A stretch of DNA of 64,000 nucleotides from Margaritifera margaritifera (taxonomy: Eukaryota; Mollusca; Bivalvia; Unionida; Margaritiferidae). Of the stretch, positions 11,207 through 22,650 are shown in pieces (the stretch's first letter is position 1; the number at the start of each line of letters is the position of its first letter). The DNA lies in NCBI GenBank assembly GCA_029931535.1, contig JAQPZY010000951.1, positions 750,535-814,534 on the forward strand. Direction: 5' to 3'. A model generated the notes under the pieces. The model ran no database searches, had not been told where the DNA came from, and saw nothing but the letters and a program-made list of their open reading frames with translations. Made by a program: the position numbers and the translations under genes.

Positions 11207-13454
11207 ATACAGTACGGGTCTTGCACCCCACCCCAGGACAAGCGTGGTTCAAGTGTCAACCTATAGCATACAGGAGTAAATAAGCCCACTTCTTTTATGA
11301 AGAGAATGTCGACAAATACTGGTCCCTCAACTGAAAAAAAAAGTTATCAAAAGACAGCATTCTTCCGAGTGAAATAATGCAAATATCCGGTTGCAAAATA
11401 TTCAACCTGGGAAACACTATAGAGCCATATGAATGCAAACAGGCAGCTACATAACACCTTTAAATTTAGTACTCTTTCTACAGCCAGTAATAATCCCTTC
11501 AGACAAATATCCAACAAAAAGAATGATATTTCTTCTTCCGTATCCAATAATGCATCTGTGGTGAATGTCCATGGTTGAATATGCACTCTTTTTGGTGGAC
11601 GTTGTAAACAGTCTCATTAAAATCTATGCATATGGCGCCAGCTCCAACTCCAGCGGACGTGACCGTGTGAACTGTGTGACATCACACAGAAATTTCCACT
11701 TGAGATCCAATGTTAAAGAATGATGTTGTTAAATGTTCTATCAATTGGAAGGATAGCTGATCTTCGAATTGCAATTTGCATTTTAAAAAATCTACTTCTA
11801 AAATCTTATTGGTCATTGAATTGTGCAATATTGCGTCAAGTCGCTTCTAGGACTATTCTTTTTTCACGCGCAAGTTTTGAAACGTGTCTGAACCAGAATT
11901 AAATGAAACGCCGAATATTATTTGTTCTTCTTTCGATCTAGATTCTTCCCATTCAAAATAAAATCTATGTGACAAACATCATCTCCATTGGGCAAGGCCC
12001 GCAAAAGCTGGAAATTATTCAACTCATTTCATAAATTCAATATTAAATCATTACCCTTTTGAGATCTTTTATGTATGTTATATGAATAATACAATATCGC
12101 AATATCTTACATTGATATTTGTCAAGTGAACAGAACAGTTTTGTATCTGTTATGTTAACATACAATATTATAATTCATATTTGTTGCATTTGCCGGTTCA
12201 GACATATTAAAACTCACATTACAAGCAACCATAATAGATTTTTCAATTTTATTTCCACGAGAGATTACACAATAAAAGTAAACAAGTATCGGTATATACT
12301 TGGAATATTTTACAGATAGCATATAAAAGATTAAATCCTCATATATCTCGTTTTATTTCAATTAAATAGATGATCGTCCAGGCCAAGTAAGATCATTTTT
12401 AAAGGTTCTTCGGTCACTGAAGACCAAAATAATTTTATTCCTTTTTCCAATTATGTATTACATTCTAGGTAAGTGTTGTCTGTGTGGGAATATCCCCGTC
12501 ATTGCCTGGCTTTATGCGTGTTTTGAGATTTCAGGACATCACATATGAATTGGATTAAACTAGTTTTCGATACGGCACCATCCACATTAACAGGCAAAAA
12601 TGTAATGCTTTCCAATCTGTCACCGGCCACATTCTGGAACATTCATAAAAAGCATACTGATACGGCCAGACACTAATTCGTTTAGTGTTTCTTAGATATA
12701 TTTTGACCTATCAAAACGCGTACATGTCTTTGTTTCTAAGGAACTGTTCATAATTTACCAGGGCGACGTCTGTAGCTCCTTGAGATACTCAATAAGAAAG
12801 ATAATCTTTAAAACAATATTCTTCTCTGCTGATTACTACAGTACTATTTAAAATTTGCTATTCCAGAAATTAATGCCTTTTGTTTTATGATAATAATGTG
12901 AACAAGCAACAACATGTGAATCAATGCATTTGGCTTTCATATAACTCAACATTTAAAGGTGAAAATATCACTACCTAACATTTATAAATTGTGTGTCCTT
13001 GAGAATCTTACTGCTTGATATATTTCTTCTTATTATTATTAATATTCTTCTTCTTTGAAAGGGTTGAATTTCGTGAGAGGTTGCTTGTATGTGTTGGCTG
13101 TCAGAGGAGCAGTGCATGTATGTTCCTTTTTAAAATGTATACACGTTTGTTCATCATGCCAAATTATACTGGATAAATTGAACAAGATATATCTTATCGA
13201 AGAAATAGTGATTGACGTGTCTACGTTGTCGATCATTGCTCCTGATACATACATGACATCAACATTAATATTCTAAATATATATCCATTGGGACATTTAT
13301 TATGGGGACACGATACACAAACCATTCCTTCGTAGGAATCGTAGGCAGTTTCGGTGCATTCAGGAGGAATATAAACATCAAGGAAATATATATGTGGACA
13401 GCGGAGAAAGGCGTTATGTTAGTTCAAATCTAGAATGACAAATATAATGTTGTA
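11207..13454. repeat. 2,248-bp tandem duplication, unit 2
   Basis: Second direct copy of 8959-11206, directly adjacent with no spacer. The short open frames that it contains are duplicated with it and show no sign of selection. Confidence 0.95.
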
Positions 13455-14514
13455 TCCACTGTACACTCATGTTTAGGGCATTATAGTAAGTCTTTAATAT
13501 AAGTAGATTATTATTTATATTAGTATGATAGTTGGTAATGATGGACTCATATTCGTTACTCTGACAACTTTAGAGAATTCTTCATCACATTCTTAATTTT
13601 ATTTCAGAACATACATACATACATACATACATACATACATACATACATACATACATACATACATACATACATACATACATACATAGTGGTGCTTGGGATA
13701 CGTACCCAAATGATAATTATGCGTTTTCATTTTTACTTGAAATCTGGCAAAAACTGTCCAGGTGATCAAAAAAGTACGCACCAAAATATATGAGGGTTTA
13801 GTTCCTCATGAGTGGAAAGAACGAGCTTCGTATGCCATAGTGATGAGTCGAGGCCGTTATTCGTACGCAATGTCAAACGAGTTCTCTGCCCCGACTAAGT
13901 ATAAAACACTCATACGGATCTGTATTACAAACCCTACAGCATTCCGCTTTCCATTTCAGTTTTTTTTTTTCTTTTGTTTTCTACAGTGTGTCTGGAATTC
14001 AAACCAAATTGCGATTTATAGAAGCACGCTTCAGTGCTTCTGAGAATGTTGATGTGCGGAAGTCAGTGAAGAAATCTAAATTGCCTCTATAGTGGTGTGC
14101 GATACGAAGATACTGATTGAACATCCGTATCGAATACCAAATCAATGAGTATGGAATAGCATGTACTTGTTTTGTGCTTCCTCATATACATATACATTAT
14201 ATTTCCTTGATACCTTTGTTTTCCATGGGTATATGAGACAGACAGTCTTGCAAATATGAATTGAATATATACCATACAAAGACATGGACATACAAGAACA
14301 ATAACTTCCTGAAAATCTCTCCTTTCTGAAACATTTGCTAAACCTTGCAAATACATTCTGCAAATAATTTTAGAAAGTAATATGACTACCTATGAGTCTT
14401 TAAGCTGAAAATAAGGACATGCAAAACACAATTAAAATGCTTCCGTTTTCCAACAACTTCCCACAACTTGGGAAAATTTAGATATTAAATAAAGACGCGT
14501 TTGCGGTGCAGTGT
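13455..14514. other. Non-coding with (CATA)n microsatellite
   Basis: A (CATA)n tract occupies 13611-13685. A splice-acceptor-like pyrimidine tract ending CTACAG lies at about 13960-13986, but no matching donor or convincing exon follows. Confidence 0.6.
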
Positions 14515-14640
14515 TACATGGAAGAACCCAGAGAAACCACCTTCTTTAAATGATCTACTGGAAATTGAACCGGGTTCAGCATGAGTTGGAAATATACATG
14601 TGTTGATTCATTATTTTATAGACTGAGGCAAAGTGGAATT
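14515..14640 (+). repeat. Dispersed repeat, copy 2
   Basis: Diverged match in the same orientation to 3490-3620, sharing AAACCACC, CTACTG, CAGCATGAGTTGGAAAT and GAGGCAAAGT. It abuts the left edge of the decayed multi-gene element. Confidence 0.55.
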
Positions 14641-15323
14641 CTTACCTTTCAGTAATACTTTCCACGCCATTTTTGAATTTATCAATGACCAAAACAGTGC
14701 TGCCGCTACCGCTTCTACCACCACTGCTACTGCTATTTTTCAAATGCGCTATGCAGTGAATACAACAAAACGTCAGGCTGATGTCATACCTATAGCTGTT
14801 AAAACAGTCTCAATTGTTACACAATCATCTTTGAACAGGCGTATTAACCTTTCACCTTTAACTTTGAGTTTCATATTGTTCATAATTTCTCTAAATTTGT
14901 TTTCATATATGAACTATTTGTGCTCTTTTCATTTCAGGCTTTTGCGAAAGTTCTTTCAATTAAGCTTTTGCATATGGATCTTTATCTTTAGAAATTTCTT
15001 TCTTAAGATTTTCTATCTTTCTGTCAAACCAATCAAGATCTGTTTTTATTGATTTAATTTTGGGAAAGAGTTAATTTCGCTGCAGCTGCATTACCCTTCA
15101 TTCTCTTTTTTCTTCTAGCTTAGAAATCTCTGAGGCTGTTTATGAATTACAGTTTCTGCTCCTCTTATTTAGTTGTCAAATGGCTCTTTTCTGCTAATTT
15201 CCTGCATATTTCTCAGGAACTCTTATTGTTTGCCTGATTGTAGCTGTTCGCTCTTGAGTCTACCTGCATAGTATCTCATTAGCTTATCTATTTGACATCA
15301 AACTATGCTTCCTTCTGCCCAAC
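14640..15323 (-). pseudogene. Decayed multi-gene element, copy 2, minus gene C-terminal part
   Basis: This continues leftward from the intact frame at 15749-15324. Fragments in several frames include KTDLDWFDRKIENLKKEI (charged helical segment), KELSQKPEMKRAQIVH, CVTIETVLTAIGMT (hydrophobic) and SSGGRSGSGSTVLVIDKF (Gly/Ser-rich). Frameshifts and stops are frequent. Layout matches copy 1 at 7370-7690. I infer one ancestral gene running from about 15750 down to 14640; the function is not recognised. Confidence 0.5.
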
Positions 15324-15749
15324 CTATTGTTTCTCAAAATTAACTTCCACCCATTTGACTATATATATACTGTCAAGTGATAACAACTTTTTTTGATCAA
15401 TTACACTTAGTCTATAAGAAATGTGAAAATCTTTTTTAGCTATTGTTTGATAATATAGTGTTGATTGAACACTATTTAAATCATTTTTAATAAGATCATA
15501 TTGTGTTTCAGTTATTTTTAACTGATCTATGATATCTGTATGGTTTAGATTAGCTACTCTGTTATTTAATTGTTGAGCTGCTTGTTCATGGGAAACAAAT
15601 GCATCATTTGGTAACTCTTGTTTTTGTTTTGTTTTTTTCGTTTTTAATTTTATTTTTATAACAGGCTTATCGATAACAGGATCTGCAATAACAGGATTTT
15701 CATCTTCTTCATAAGTACGATTTTTAAGCTCCTGAAAAAAATTGACTTT
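15324..15749 (-). CDS. 141-codon open frame lacking a start codon, N-terminal part of the element's minus gene
   Basis: The minus strand is open for 141 codons between a TAG at 15752-15750 and a TAG at 15326-15324, with no methionine at all. Features are an acidic start (YEEDENP), a strongly basic patch (KIKLKTKKTKQKQ), a HEQAAQQLNN segment and a Gln/Asn-rich helical region ending KWVEVNFEKQ. Just inside the frame the bases read TTTTTTCAG|GAG, like a 3' splice site, so this may be a downstream exon of a spliced gene. It is the best preserved coding stretch of the element, and the product is not recognised. Being open for this length in such AT-rich DNA is unlikely by chance but not decisive. 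Confidence 0.5.
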   Translation of the reverse strand, partial: KVNFFQELKNRTYEEDENPVIADPVIDKPVIKIKLKTKKTKQKQELPNDAFVSHEQAAQQLNNRVANLNHTDIIDQLKITETQYDLIKNDLNSVQSTLYYQTIAKKDFHISYRLSVIDQKKLLSLDSIYIVKWVEVNFEKQ

Positions 15750-15772
15750 CTACCATTTTACATTATTAAATG

Positions 15773-16215
15773 GATCAAAAACAACTTGAAAATATATTCG
15801 CTTTATTAGAATCCGAACAAGATATTGTTGTTAGTACTATAGAGGAACACGGGATAAACAAAGCCTACAAACAGGAATTAAAATTACTATATTAAATGGA
15901 TCGTGCATGGAAATAACCGGCAAACACTTAACCGAAAAGGTGTTGGGAAAAAATGGATTGAAAACAAATTTTTTAAAAAAAACATGAAAGTTTTGTAAAG
16001 TCACTGCCAAATGTAATAATACTAGGAATAACATATCTTCTAATTGATAACTTAAATGAATTACAGGAAAAGTTCAAAGAAGGTTACTTAAAAACAAACA
16101 TCAATGGATATTTTTCTGAGCTTTTACCTTTTAGGTTTGAATTACTACTTTCAGCAATAAGTGCTAGCTTGATAACTTTTCAGCACATTAATTTTGAAAC
16201 GTAAGATGAAAACCA
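15773..16215 (+). pseudogene. Decayed multi-gene element, copy 2, first plus-strand gene
   Basis: An ATG at 15773 opens a 41-codon frame (MDQKQLENIFALLES...) ending at a TAA near 15896. Related coding then continues in other frames: EITGKHLTEKVLGKNGL, NVIILGITYLLIDNLN, FRFELLLSAISASLITF. The minus-strand frame starts about 25 bp away in the opposite direction, so the two genes are divergent around 15750-15773. Alternating amphipathic and hydrophobic segments suggest a structural or membrane protein. Broken by at least two frameshifts and several stops. Paralogous to 7735-8500. Confidence 0.5.
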
Positions 16216-17306
16216 GGACGTACTTTATAGTAATGACATTACTTTAGTACGCCCGATGCTTCAAAAAGTCATGCCAGCACAACTCTTGATCGTAAGAACG
16301 TTAGTAACTTTAAACACTACTTATTTAAGATATTGTATAAGTTGATCCAGCGTTACTTGAAACATGACGTCGGGATTCTTAAACACGACATCATTGTCTT
16401 TTATAGTAGACGCCAAGTCTTGAAACTAACTCGAGTAAGTCTTTAGGAAAACTGTTATTACCTTGCAAAATAAATTGAAGGTGGGGAAAGTAAAACTGAA
16501 GAAATTGTAAAGGTTCCTAAATCACTGGAAATTGTAACTTTACAAACGACAAAAGATCCACGTTGAGTAGAACTTGAAAAGGTTCACAGGTAACCAGGTA
16601 CAACTTTAAATTAGCAGGATTGATAGTCAGAGACCTAAAATTATATTTACGTAATCAGATACAGTTTATAGATTTCTAAGCCTAAAAAGTTATGTATTAG
16701 CATTGATGAACTAAACATTAGAAAGAATTACTGAGCTGACTAATACTGTACTATTTTAGAGCCCACCTATTACAAATGCATTTCACATTGAATTTATTAA
16801 ATACAATGTTAATAGTCCATAAAAAGGATTACAGATAGGTGATATAAAACTGATTAAATATCACAATTGAAGATGAGGATTAAAAACGTAATAGATTTTA
16901 ATTGGTATGGTGATTAGATATATTTTTAGAATATAATTTTCACGTAGCTTGTAAAACGTGCGCACAGTATGTCAACTATGGGAATTAATTTGCTATATAT
17001 GTCAAATAAATGACAAATATCTGTAAGATGTCCTAATGATTGTAGTTGGGGTTTTTAATATATTTTTTTAGCGAAATATGAAAAAGCTGAAACACTAAGA
17101 AAAATCACTAAACAATGATACACTTGAACAACAAATTTGTTACAAAAACTATGATGCAGTTGCTGGTTGGTACAAACCGCTATTGACTCTACTATACCTA
17201 GGATGTTAGAAAATAATAATCTGAAGCATATAAAAACATGGAGAGAACAAGCTATTGATAAATTATATGCTTTTTTTAGTTTTAGCGGCACTTTAGACGC
17301 ATAAAT
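16216..17306 (+). pseudogene. Degenerate coding-like DNA of the multi-gene element
   Basis: Similarity to copy 1 continues to about 16560. Beyond that only short coding-like islands are seen, such as NAFHIEFIKYNVNS near 16780 and KTWREQAIDKLYAFFSFSG near 17235. No domain is recognisable. Confidence 0.35.
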
Positions 17307-17454
17307 GGCTATATCATACCTAGGAAATTGCAGCTAAGTACCTTTCCCAAGGACTCACCGAGGCAGACGACCCGGGCAAGCCTGGGCAGGTATCGAACCA
17401 TCGACCGTTGGAATAAGAGCCTGACGCTCTACTAACTGAGCAACCGCGGCTCTT
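17307..17454 (-). mobile_element. tRNA-derived SINE
   Basis: On the minus strand the sequence starts GAGCCGCGGTTGCTCAG, with an A-box-like TTGCTCAGTTAGTAGAGCG and a B-box GGTTCGATACC about 45 bases further on. It is followed by a conserved body (CTGCCTCGGTGAGTCC, TTGGGAAAGG) and an end TATGATATAGCCA. The same order and 3' end are found at 44972-45115, so this is one family. It interrupts the decayed multi-gene element and is therefore younger than that element. RNA polymerase III type promoter boxes are present. Assignment to a named SINE superfamily is not attempted. Confidence 0.85.
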
Positions 17455-18660
17455 AATAATAAATTAAAAGATGCGGATAAGAGTATCACATAAAGTAAAT
17501 TGAAAAATTTCAATTTACCAAAATTGAAGTCTTATCAAAACAGATTGATTAAGCAAGAAAAGCTTTTTAGATGGAAAGAACTTGCTTAAACAGAGACTTA
17601 GTACCCTGTTTAATGCTATACAAGCATCGTAAACTATGATAATGGTAAGAAGTAAAAAAAAATACAAGATGGTAGTAATATTCAATAATACTTCCAGCCA
17701 AATGAACAAATGATAAAGTCAGATATAGATGCATTAAAGGCCGACATGGAAACAGTAAATACGTTTATCGGTTATATTACTTAAATAATAAAAAGACCTA
17801 AGTAATAAATTATAGCAAAACGATAAAGAAATTAAAGATCTGGGCGATCATTTTAAAAATAATGTGAAAACGTTGGAAGAGAGAGAGTGACAGCTGTGAA
17901 TAGTAGTCTTTGTAGTTACAGAGGAAGAACGACTTCAAAGAAGTCAACGGAAAGATAGTGGACTTACAGGATAAGGTCATATAATAAGGTTAGTGAGAGT
18001 GAAAATACGATTAATTTTGTGAGGACAATTTAGGGCTGATCTATTTCAGATTTAAAAAGCAATAGAGTAAAATCTTTGGAAGAACAGGACTTAGCAACTC
18101 TGAAGGCTGATATATCTGCTAGGATAGAAAAAGCGACCAATATCTGACAGATAGAAAAGTATATACAGAAGAAGAACTTATTATAACTATATTTGTGGTA
18201 CAAGGAAGTATTGACGAACTAGATTAAAGGGAAATAAAATATTAAGAAGACAATTTCATGATGTAGAAAAAAGATGGAAGCGAAAGCAGACGAACTTGGC
18301 GACAGAATGTAAAGAAGGACTTTACCACTAAGTGAAAGAATTGATACATTTAAATCAGAAATAGAAGGAGGCATAGGCAAAATTAAGATTGATATTAAAA
18401 AATATAACAATATCAGACAAAAAGAAATAACTTAAAAATAAAACACATGACATAATTTAACACTGAGGGACATACAGAAATTCAAAATGAATTAAACTGA
18501 GAAGAAAGAGTAATGCACTAACTACTTCAAGTTTAGAAAAATCCGATGATAAACCACATGCAAGTATAATGTGTTTTATTTACGTAAGAGGCGGCACTAC
18601 TGTTTTTATAAGCCAGGATCATTGTTCTTATTATGTAAAAATAAAGGTGAAAATGTAAAA
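17455..18660 (+). pseudogene. Decayed coiled-coil gene of the multi-gene element
   Basis: Plus-strand islands are rich in Lys, Glu, Leu, Asp and Ile with heptad-like spacing: DIDALKADMETVNTFIGY near 17730, SDLKSNRVKSLEEQDLATLK near 18050, ADISARIEKATNI after it, and LSERIDTFKSEIEGGIGKI near 18335. Many stops and frameshifts separate them. A long coiled-coil, fibre-like protein is inferred; the family is not recognised. Similar islands recur at 21760-22330 (EYVDREVVNNISINNIDST), suggesting that two related coiled-coil genes existed in the element. Confidence 0.45.
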
Positions 18661-18673
18661 TTAAATGGTTTAG

Positions 18674-18676
<3 letters not shown>

Positions 18677-18725
<49 letters not shown>
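18677..18725. repeat. (TA)n microsatellite
   Basis: Uninterrupted TA array. Confidence 0.97.
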
Positions 18726-18728
<3 letters not shown>

Positions 18729-19059
18729 TGCACAGATTGCACCACAAACAACAGCTACTACTTGTGGATTTCATTATACGTTACAACAATTTGCAATTTG
18801 CCCAATATAATTTACGCCAAATTCATTGGAACATCATTATATTGTTAAAATATATAAATCAGTTTTATATTAAATTTTTATAAACTTTAACATGCAGTCT
18901 TTTAAAATTATCAATGTTATATGACATTGATGGTAAATAATAAGTCATACTTACATAGGAAGTTTCAACAAAGATGGATAACATATTTTAACATATCTTA
19001 GAATGAAAGAATGACAAATGTATTATTTTGAAGACAATACTATTTTATTTTTTTCACTT

Positions 19060-19300
19060 AGGTTAGTTGGCGATAATATTCTTAATATTCCTAATATTCT
19101 AAATTTGAAACTTGATACCGCAGACAGAATAACAATGTATTACCATTAAATGGATGGCAACAGGAGCGTTAATAATTGGAGGATCAATTTAAAATGGCCT
19201 AGCATTGACAGGAAGTAATTACTGGTTCACGTTTTTGATCGTAATTGATTTTATATCGAAGGAATAAGACATGACAAGGTACACGAGGAAAGATTAGGGG
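19060..19300 (+). pseudogene. Decayed small membrane-type gene of the multi-gene element
   Basis: Plus-strand fragments: NILNIPNILNLKLDTADRI, GALIIGGSI, GLALTGSNYWFTFLIVIDF (hydrophobic) and RHDKVHEERLG (charged). The combination of a small hydrophobic segment and then a charged helix beginning RHDK resembles unnamed proteins that I recall being common in cnidarian and lophotrochozoan assemblies. That is recollection, not a search result. At least three frame breaks. The sequence 18726-19060 shows nothing recognisable. Confidence 0.35.
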
Positions 19301-19779
19301 TGCAAGGTTTGGTCACTCAGAATTTAAATAATTTTTAGGAAGCTTTTTCTCTATATTCTTCTACTCATCTTGACAATTGTCTTACTTAAGATAGACAGAT
19401 AACTTATCAGCATATATTTACTGCACTTGTAATGGATGTTAGTGTTCTTGTGGGCTATAAATAACTTTGAGAAGTGAGCAAATCTAACAAGTTTTTTTGA
19501 TTCCTACGTCAAGTATAACTAAATTTTACGAAATAAATAGGATAACAAAATACGGACAATATATAACTCCTCACAAACAGGAAGAAAGAAAACAAAACTT
19601 CACAGGGTACTAGACGTTTTAATCCAACACGTCATTGTATTGCCACACTCCACTTACTATAGCAAAAAAATATTTCGAGCCAAACGTTGCAATTGTACCA
19701 CATAGTTTTTTTTCCCTATTCTTCGATGTTAATGTTAAATAAACGGTTACTAATAAAAAAAATGTGAAAAAAACAATTC

Positions 19780-20165
19780 CTCGCCATTTTTCTTGAATCT
19801 ATTGACTATGAAATCTTTATTAAACAAAATATGGGTTTTTTGTCCTTGGTTTTTATCAAATATAATTACCATATCTACTTGTCTGGCTCTATCTCTCTCG
19901 GTGATTTATAACTGGTCTTATACGTTTTTAAACTGGTTCATAAACAATGACTAATATATTACATTCGTTTTCAAATGTTGTTATATCTTTTACATTTACT
20001 GGGCATTTATTAAACCAATGTTATATTTGTCAAAGTTATATTGTTGTGGTCAATACGGATAATCTCTACGTGGCATTTTGTATAGATTCTATTGAATAAA
20101 GAAAACATGTATTGTTTCTATTTTGTACGTTAAGGCAGGCGTTCTTATTTTTTTTTTTTTTTTTT
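19780..20165 (-). pseudogene. Decayed minus-strand gene fragment, unrecognised
   Basis: Minus-strand islands: CPVNVKDITTFENECNILVI near 19995-19935, then QVDMVIIFDKNQGQKTHILF and NKDFIVNRFKKNGEELFF near 19900-19780. The spacing and character (alternating beta strands, then a charged end) look like one protein domain with one frame break. No catalytic motif is visible. A T-run at 20148-20170 borders it. The family is unknown; a decayed piece of a polymerase-type gene is one possibility that I cannot support from motifs. Confidence 0.35.
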
Positions 20166-20934
20166 TTTTATCCAATATGGAAAATTCATGTATGAATTTC
20201 CTCCTAAGGGCTTAAATGTTTAAATTCATCAATATCTAGACATAAACAAATATATTTTTCTAAATAAAAAAAAACATTTTGTATCCACATCCATATTCTG
20301 TCTGAATTTTGCATGTCGTTCATCCAATACTACCATTTCGTTTATATTCAATATGCGTTTTGGTTTTGTTATGTGATATCAATCTACAAGGCTAACATGA
20401 ATTAATCTGCCAGTTATCATGTACTATCTATATCTATTCCAAGTTTAATAGATAAATCAAGCTGGAACTGTACCAGTCCGAAACCCTTATTTTTCTGCCT
20501 ATCATTTTTAACCAATTTATGTATTTCTGAGATGGCACTAAACCATCTATCAAAAATCGATTAAGATACTTTCTTATGGACTAAACACAATTGTTTCCAA
20601 CAAAGAAGAGATAATCAATAATTTGTAATAGGAATTTCTATTTAGAATTCCAGGACAACAATCTCTTAAGTCATGTAATTTTGAAAGCATGTATAAATTT
20701 GAAATATTTACGATGGTTAAATCTCCCTCGTTCAAGCCCTTTATTATAAGTTTTCGCTTTATTTTGTCTTTTCCTCTATTCCATAGAAACTTATTTAGAA
20801 AAGTGCATTTACTTAATTAAAAACCTGTCTGATGGGATTTGGTATAGCTAATAAAAGGTGAGAACGTTTTGAGATCACAAGACATTTGTTATCACTATTA
20901 TCTCTCCAAACGGTGTAAGAATGTGTTTGTGTCA
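20166..20934 (-). pseudogene. Weak coding-like islands, unrecognised
   Basis: Minus-strand islands include DLRDCCPGILNRNSYYKLLI near 20680-20620 and WFSAISEIHKLVKNDRQKNK near 20550-20490. They may continue the preceding fragment. Stops are frequent and nothing is identifiable. Confidence 0.25.
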
Positions 20935-21371
20935 TTATAAAAGTAAAATTTTAATTTCTCTAAATTTGGTCGGCAAGTTAAACTTGTTCACGTAACTTCA
21001 CAAAAGCTTAAAGATCCAAGTATAGTTGAAATTAGTAGAAAATTTGGAAAACGTGCACGTGAATTGGGAAAAGGATACATTCATAGGAATGTAGAAAAGC
21101 CAAAGCTGTAGATTTATACAAACAAAAATAAGAACAAGCAAGATCACAATATGATGCAATCACACTACGTGAAAGAAATGAAACAAATTCACATAGCTCA
21201 AACATCACGATCTATTTATTTCTGATAGGTTATGGTATAGCTGTGTTAGGCATCTTATTAATTTGGTCAAAAGTAAAGTTGTTCTCTTTTAAACCTAAAT
21301 GGAAAAAGACAAAACTAAAAAATAAAGATACACAAGATAAACTTCCAGTTGCGGGGTGCAGTTTGAAATGA
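20935..21371 (+). pseudogene. Decayed single-pass membrane protein gene
   Basis: The plus strand reads KLVHVTSQKLKDPSIVEISR and KFGKRARELGKGYIHRN. A frameshift and a stop near 21137 follow, then 77 open codons to TGA at 21369-21371. That last part has a polar start (SQYDAITLRERNETN), one hydrophobic segment of about 20 residues (IYLFLIGYGIAVLGILLIW) and a basic cytosolic-like tail (KPKWKKTKLKNK). This is a typical small type-III or type-I membrane protein layout. The next ATG overlaps the stop as ATGA at 21368-21371, a compact arrangement. Family not recognised. Confidence 0.5.
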
Positions 21372-21760
21372 AAATTAAGTATATGATGTTTATTGTTTGG
21401 CTGCACGGTACAAGCGCGTAACACTATTGTTTCTCCGGAATATGTGATTAGCACAATTACAATCGACGGTCTCGATGATAAAGAAATCTATGGATAAATC
21501 CAATTGATATTATTGCAGACAATAGATATTGTTCTTGGGTATTACAAAATTTCCGATGAACTCAGAAGAATATATGTTGCCACGTCAATGCCAAAATTGA
21601 AACGAGTACTGTTTTGAATGTTGATGGGTTTAACAGCCTCGAAAAGTACATGAAAAAAGTCAAACAGGGAACGACTATAAATGATGACAACTAAGTAAAT
21701 ATCGATAATGAATGTTTGAAACACCACTCAACAATTAAAATGGCATCTCATTTATGAAAG
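21368..21760 (+). pseudogene. Decayed gene overlapping the membrane-protein stop codon
   Basis: ATG at 21368 opens MKIKYMMFIVWLHG, signal-peptide-like in character, and a frame break follows. Downstream islands are ARNTIVSPEYVISTITIDGL, NPIDIIADNRYCSWVLQNF and VDGFNSLEKYMKKVKQGT. A secreted or surface protein is plausible. Not identified. Confidence 0.4.
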
Positions 21761-22650
21761 CACGATTAGATCTATAAAAACGATGTAAGATTTATATTTC
21801 AGAGATTTGAGTGATAATATCAAAACGATATATTCACTGGCTTTTACAACATAATGCATGCTGAGGTTAAATAATCTAAATAAAATGAAAGAATATGTTG
21901 ATCGAGAAGTGGTTAATAACATAAGTATTAACAACATAGACAGCACGATGAAAAAGATTAAACTGATTTGACACTAGCGTTTATAACGGATATAGATGCA
22001 TTTAAAATGGAAGTAGTTAAACAAAATACGCTCATGTTATTTGTTACAACTGATGCAGTGAAAACTAAAATAAACAAAAAGCATACGGAAAATTCAAATT
22101 GAATTAAACACGGAAATGGTTGTAAATAATATTGCAATTTAAAATTAAATTAGAACATTGACAAAAAAATTACATAAATACAAAAGGAGTTTGGGGAAAA
22201 AAAACTAAATCATAATAGAATGTATACTGCTTTATCATAACAAGTCAGAAGTACCCGAATGGGATTAAATGAATTGTTAATTTTAATCGTCGAAATTAAA
22301 TCAAAAGTTAGGAAACAAAAAAGTTTTGCAATAGTTTGCTTGAAACTACGGCCCAATCGTTAGGCAACAGTTTTAATAATATGGACATAGCAGCCAGTGC
22401 AATTCCGAGAATGAGTTTAAAGGGTGTTTACATACTGTGTACAAAAAGGCATACTTAAATGTTATACAACCCAGCAATGCAAAATCTTCTTGGTAACTAT
22501 AGTGAGTTTCACAAATATGGTTTTGTCCAACAGTTTCCAATCGACACAGCAGTTCACAGGAGCCCCACAGTATTTCCTTGATGAGCAGCCAAAGCACACA
22601 TAAATTAGTAACAAGTGTTAACAATGCGTTTTAACCATTTCATTTGACTT
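21761..22650 (+). pseudogene. Second decayed coiled-coil region and right end of the multi-gene element
   Basis: Charged helical islands (DLSDNIKTIYSLAF, KMKEYVDREVVNNISINNID) resemble in style those at 17730-18400. Near 22340-22430 the plus strand reads LLETTAQSLGNSFNNM and AASAIPRMSLKGVY. After about 22650 coding-like character disappears, so this may be the element's right boundary. No terminal repeat was found. Confidence 0.35.

Noticed and set aside
13960..14043. Exon after the pyrimidine tract ending CTACAG
   Set aside because: A good acceptor-like tract, but no donor within a reasonable distance and no conserved frame.
14633..15052. 139-codon plus frame
   Set aside because: It is antisense to the decayed minus-strand gene, whose minus-strand islands are shared with 7370-7690. 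The plus frame is a shadow.
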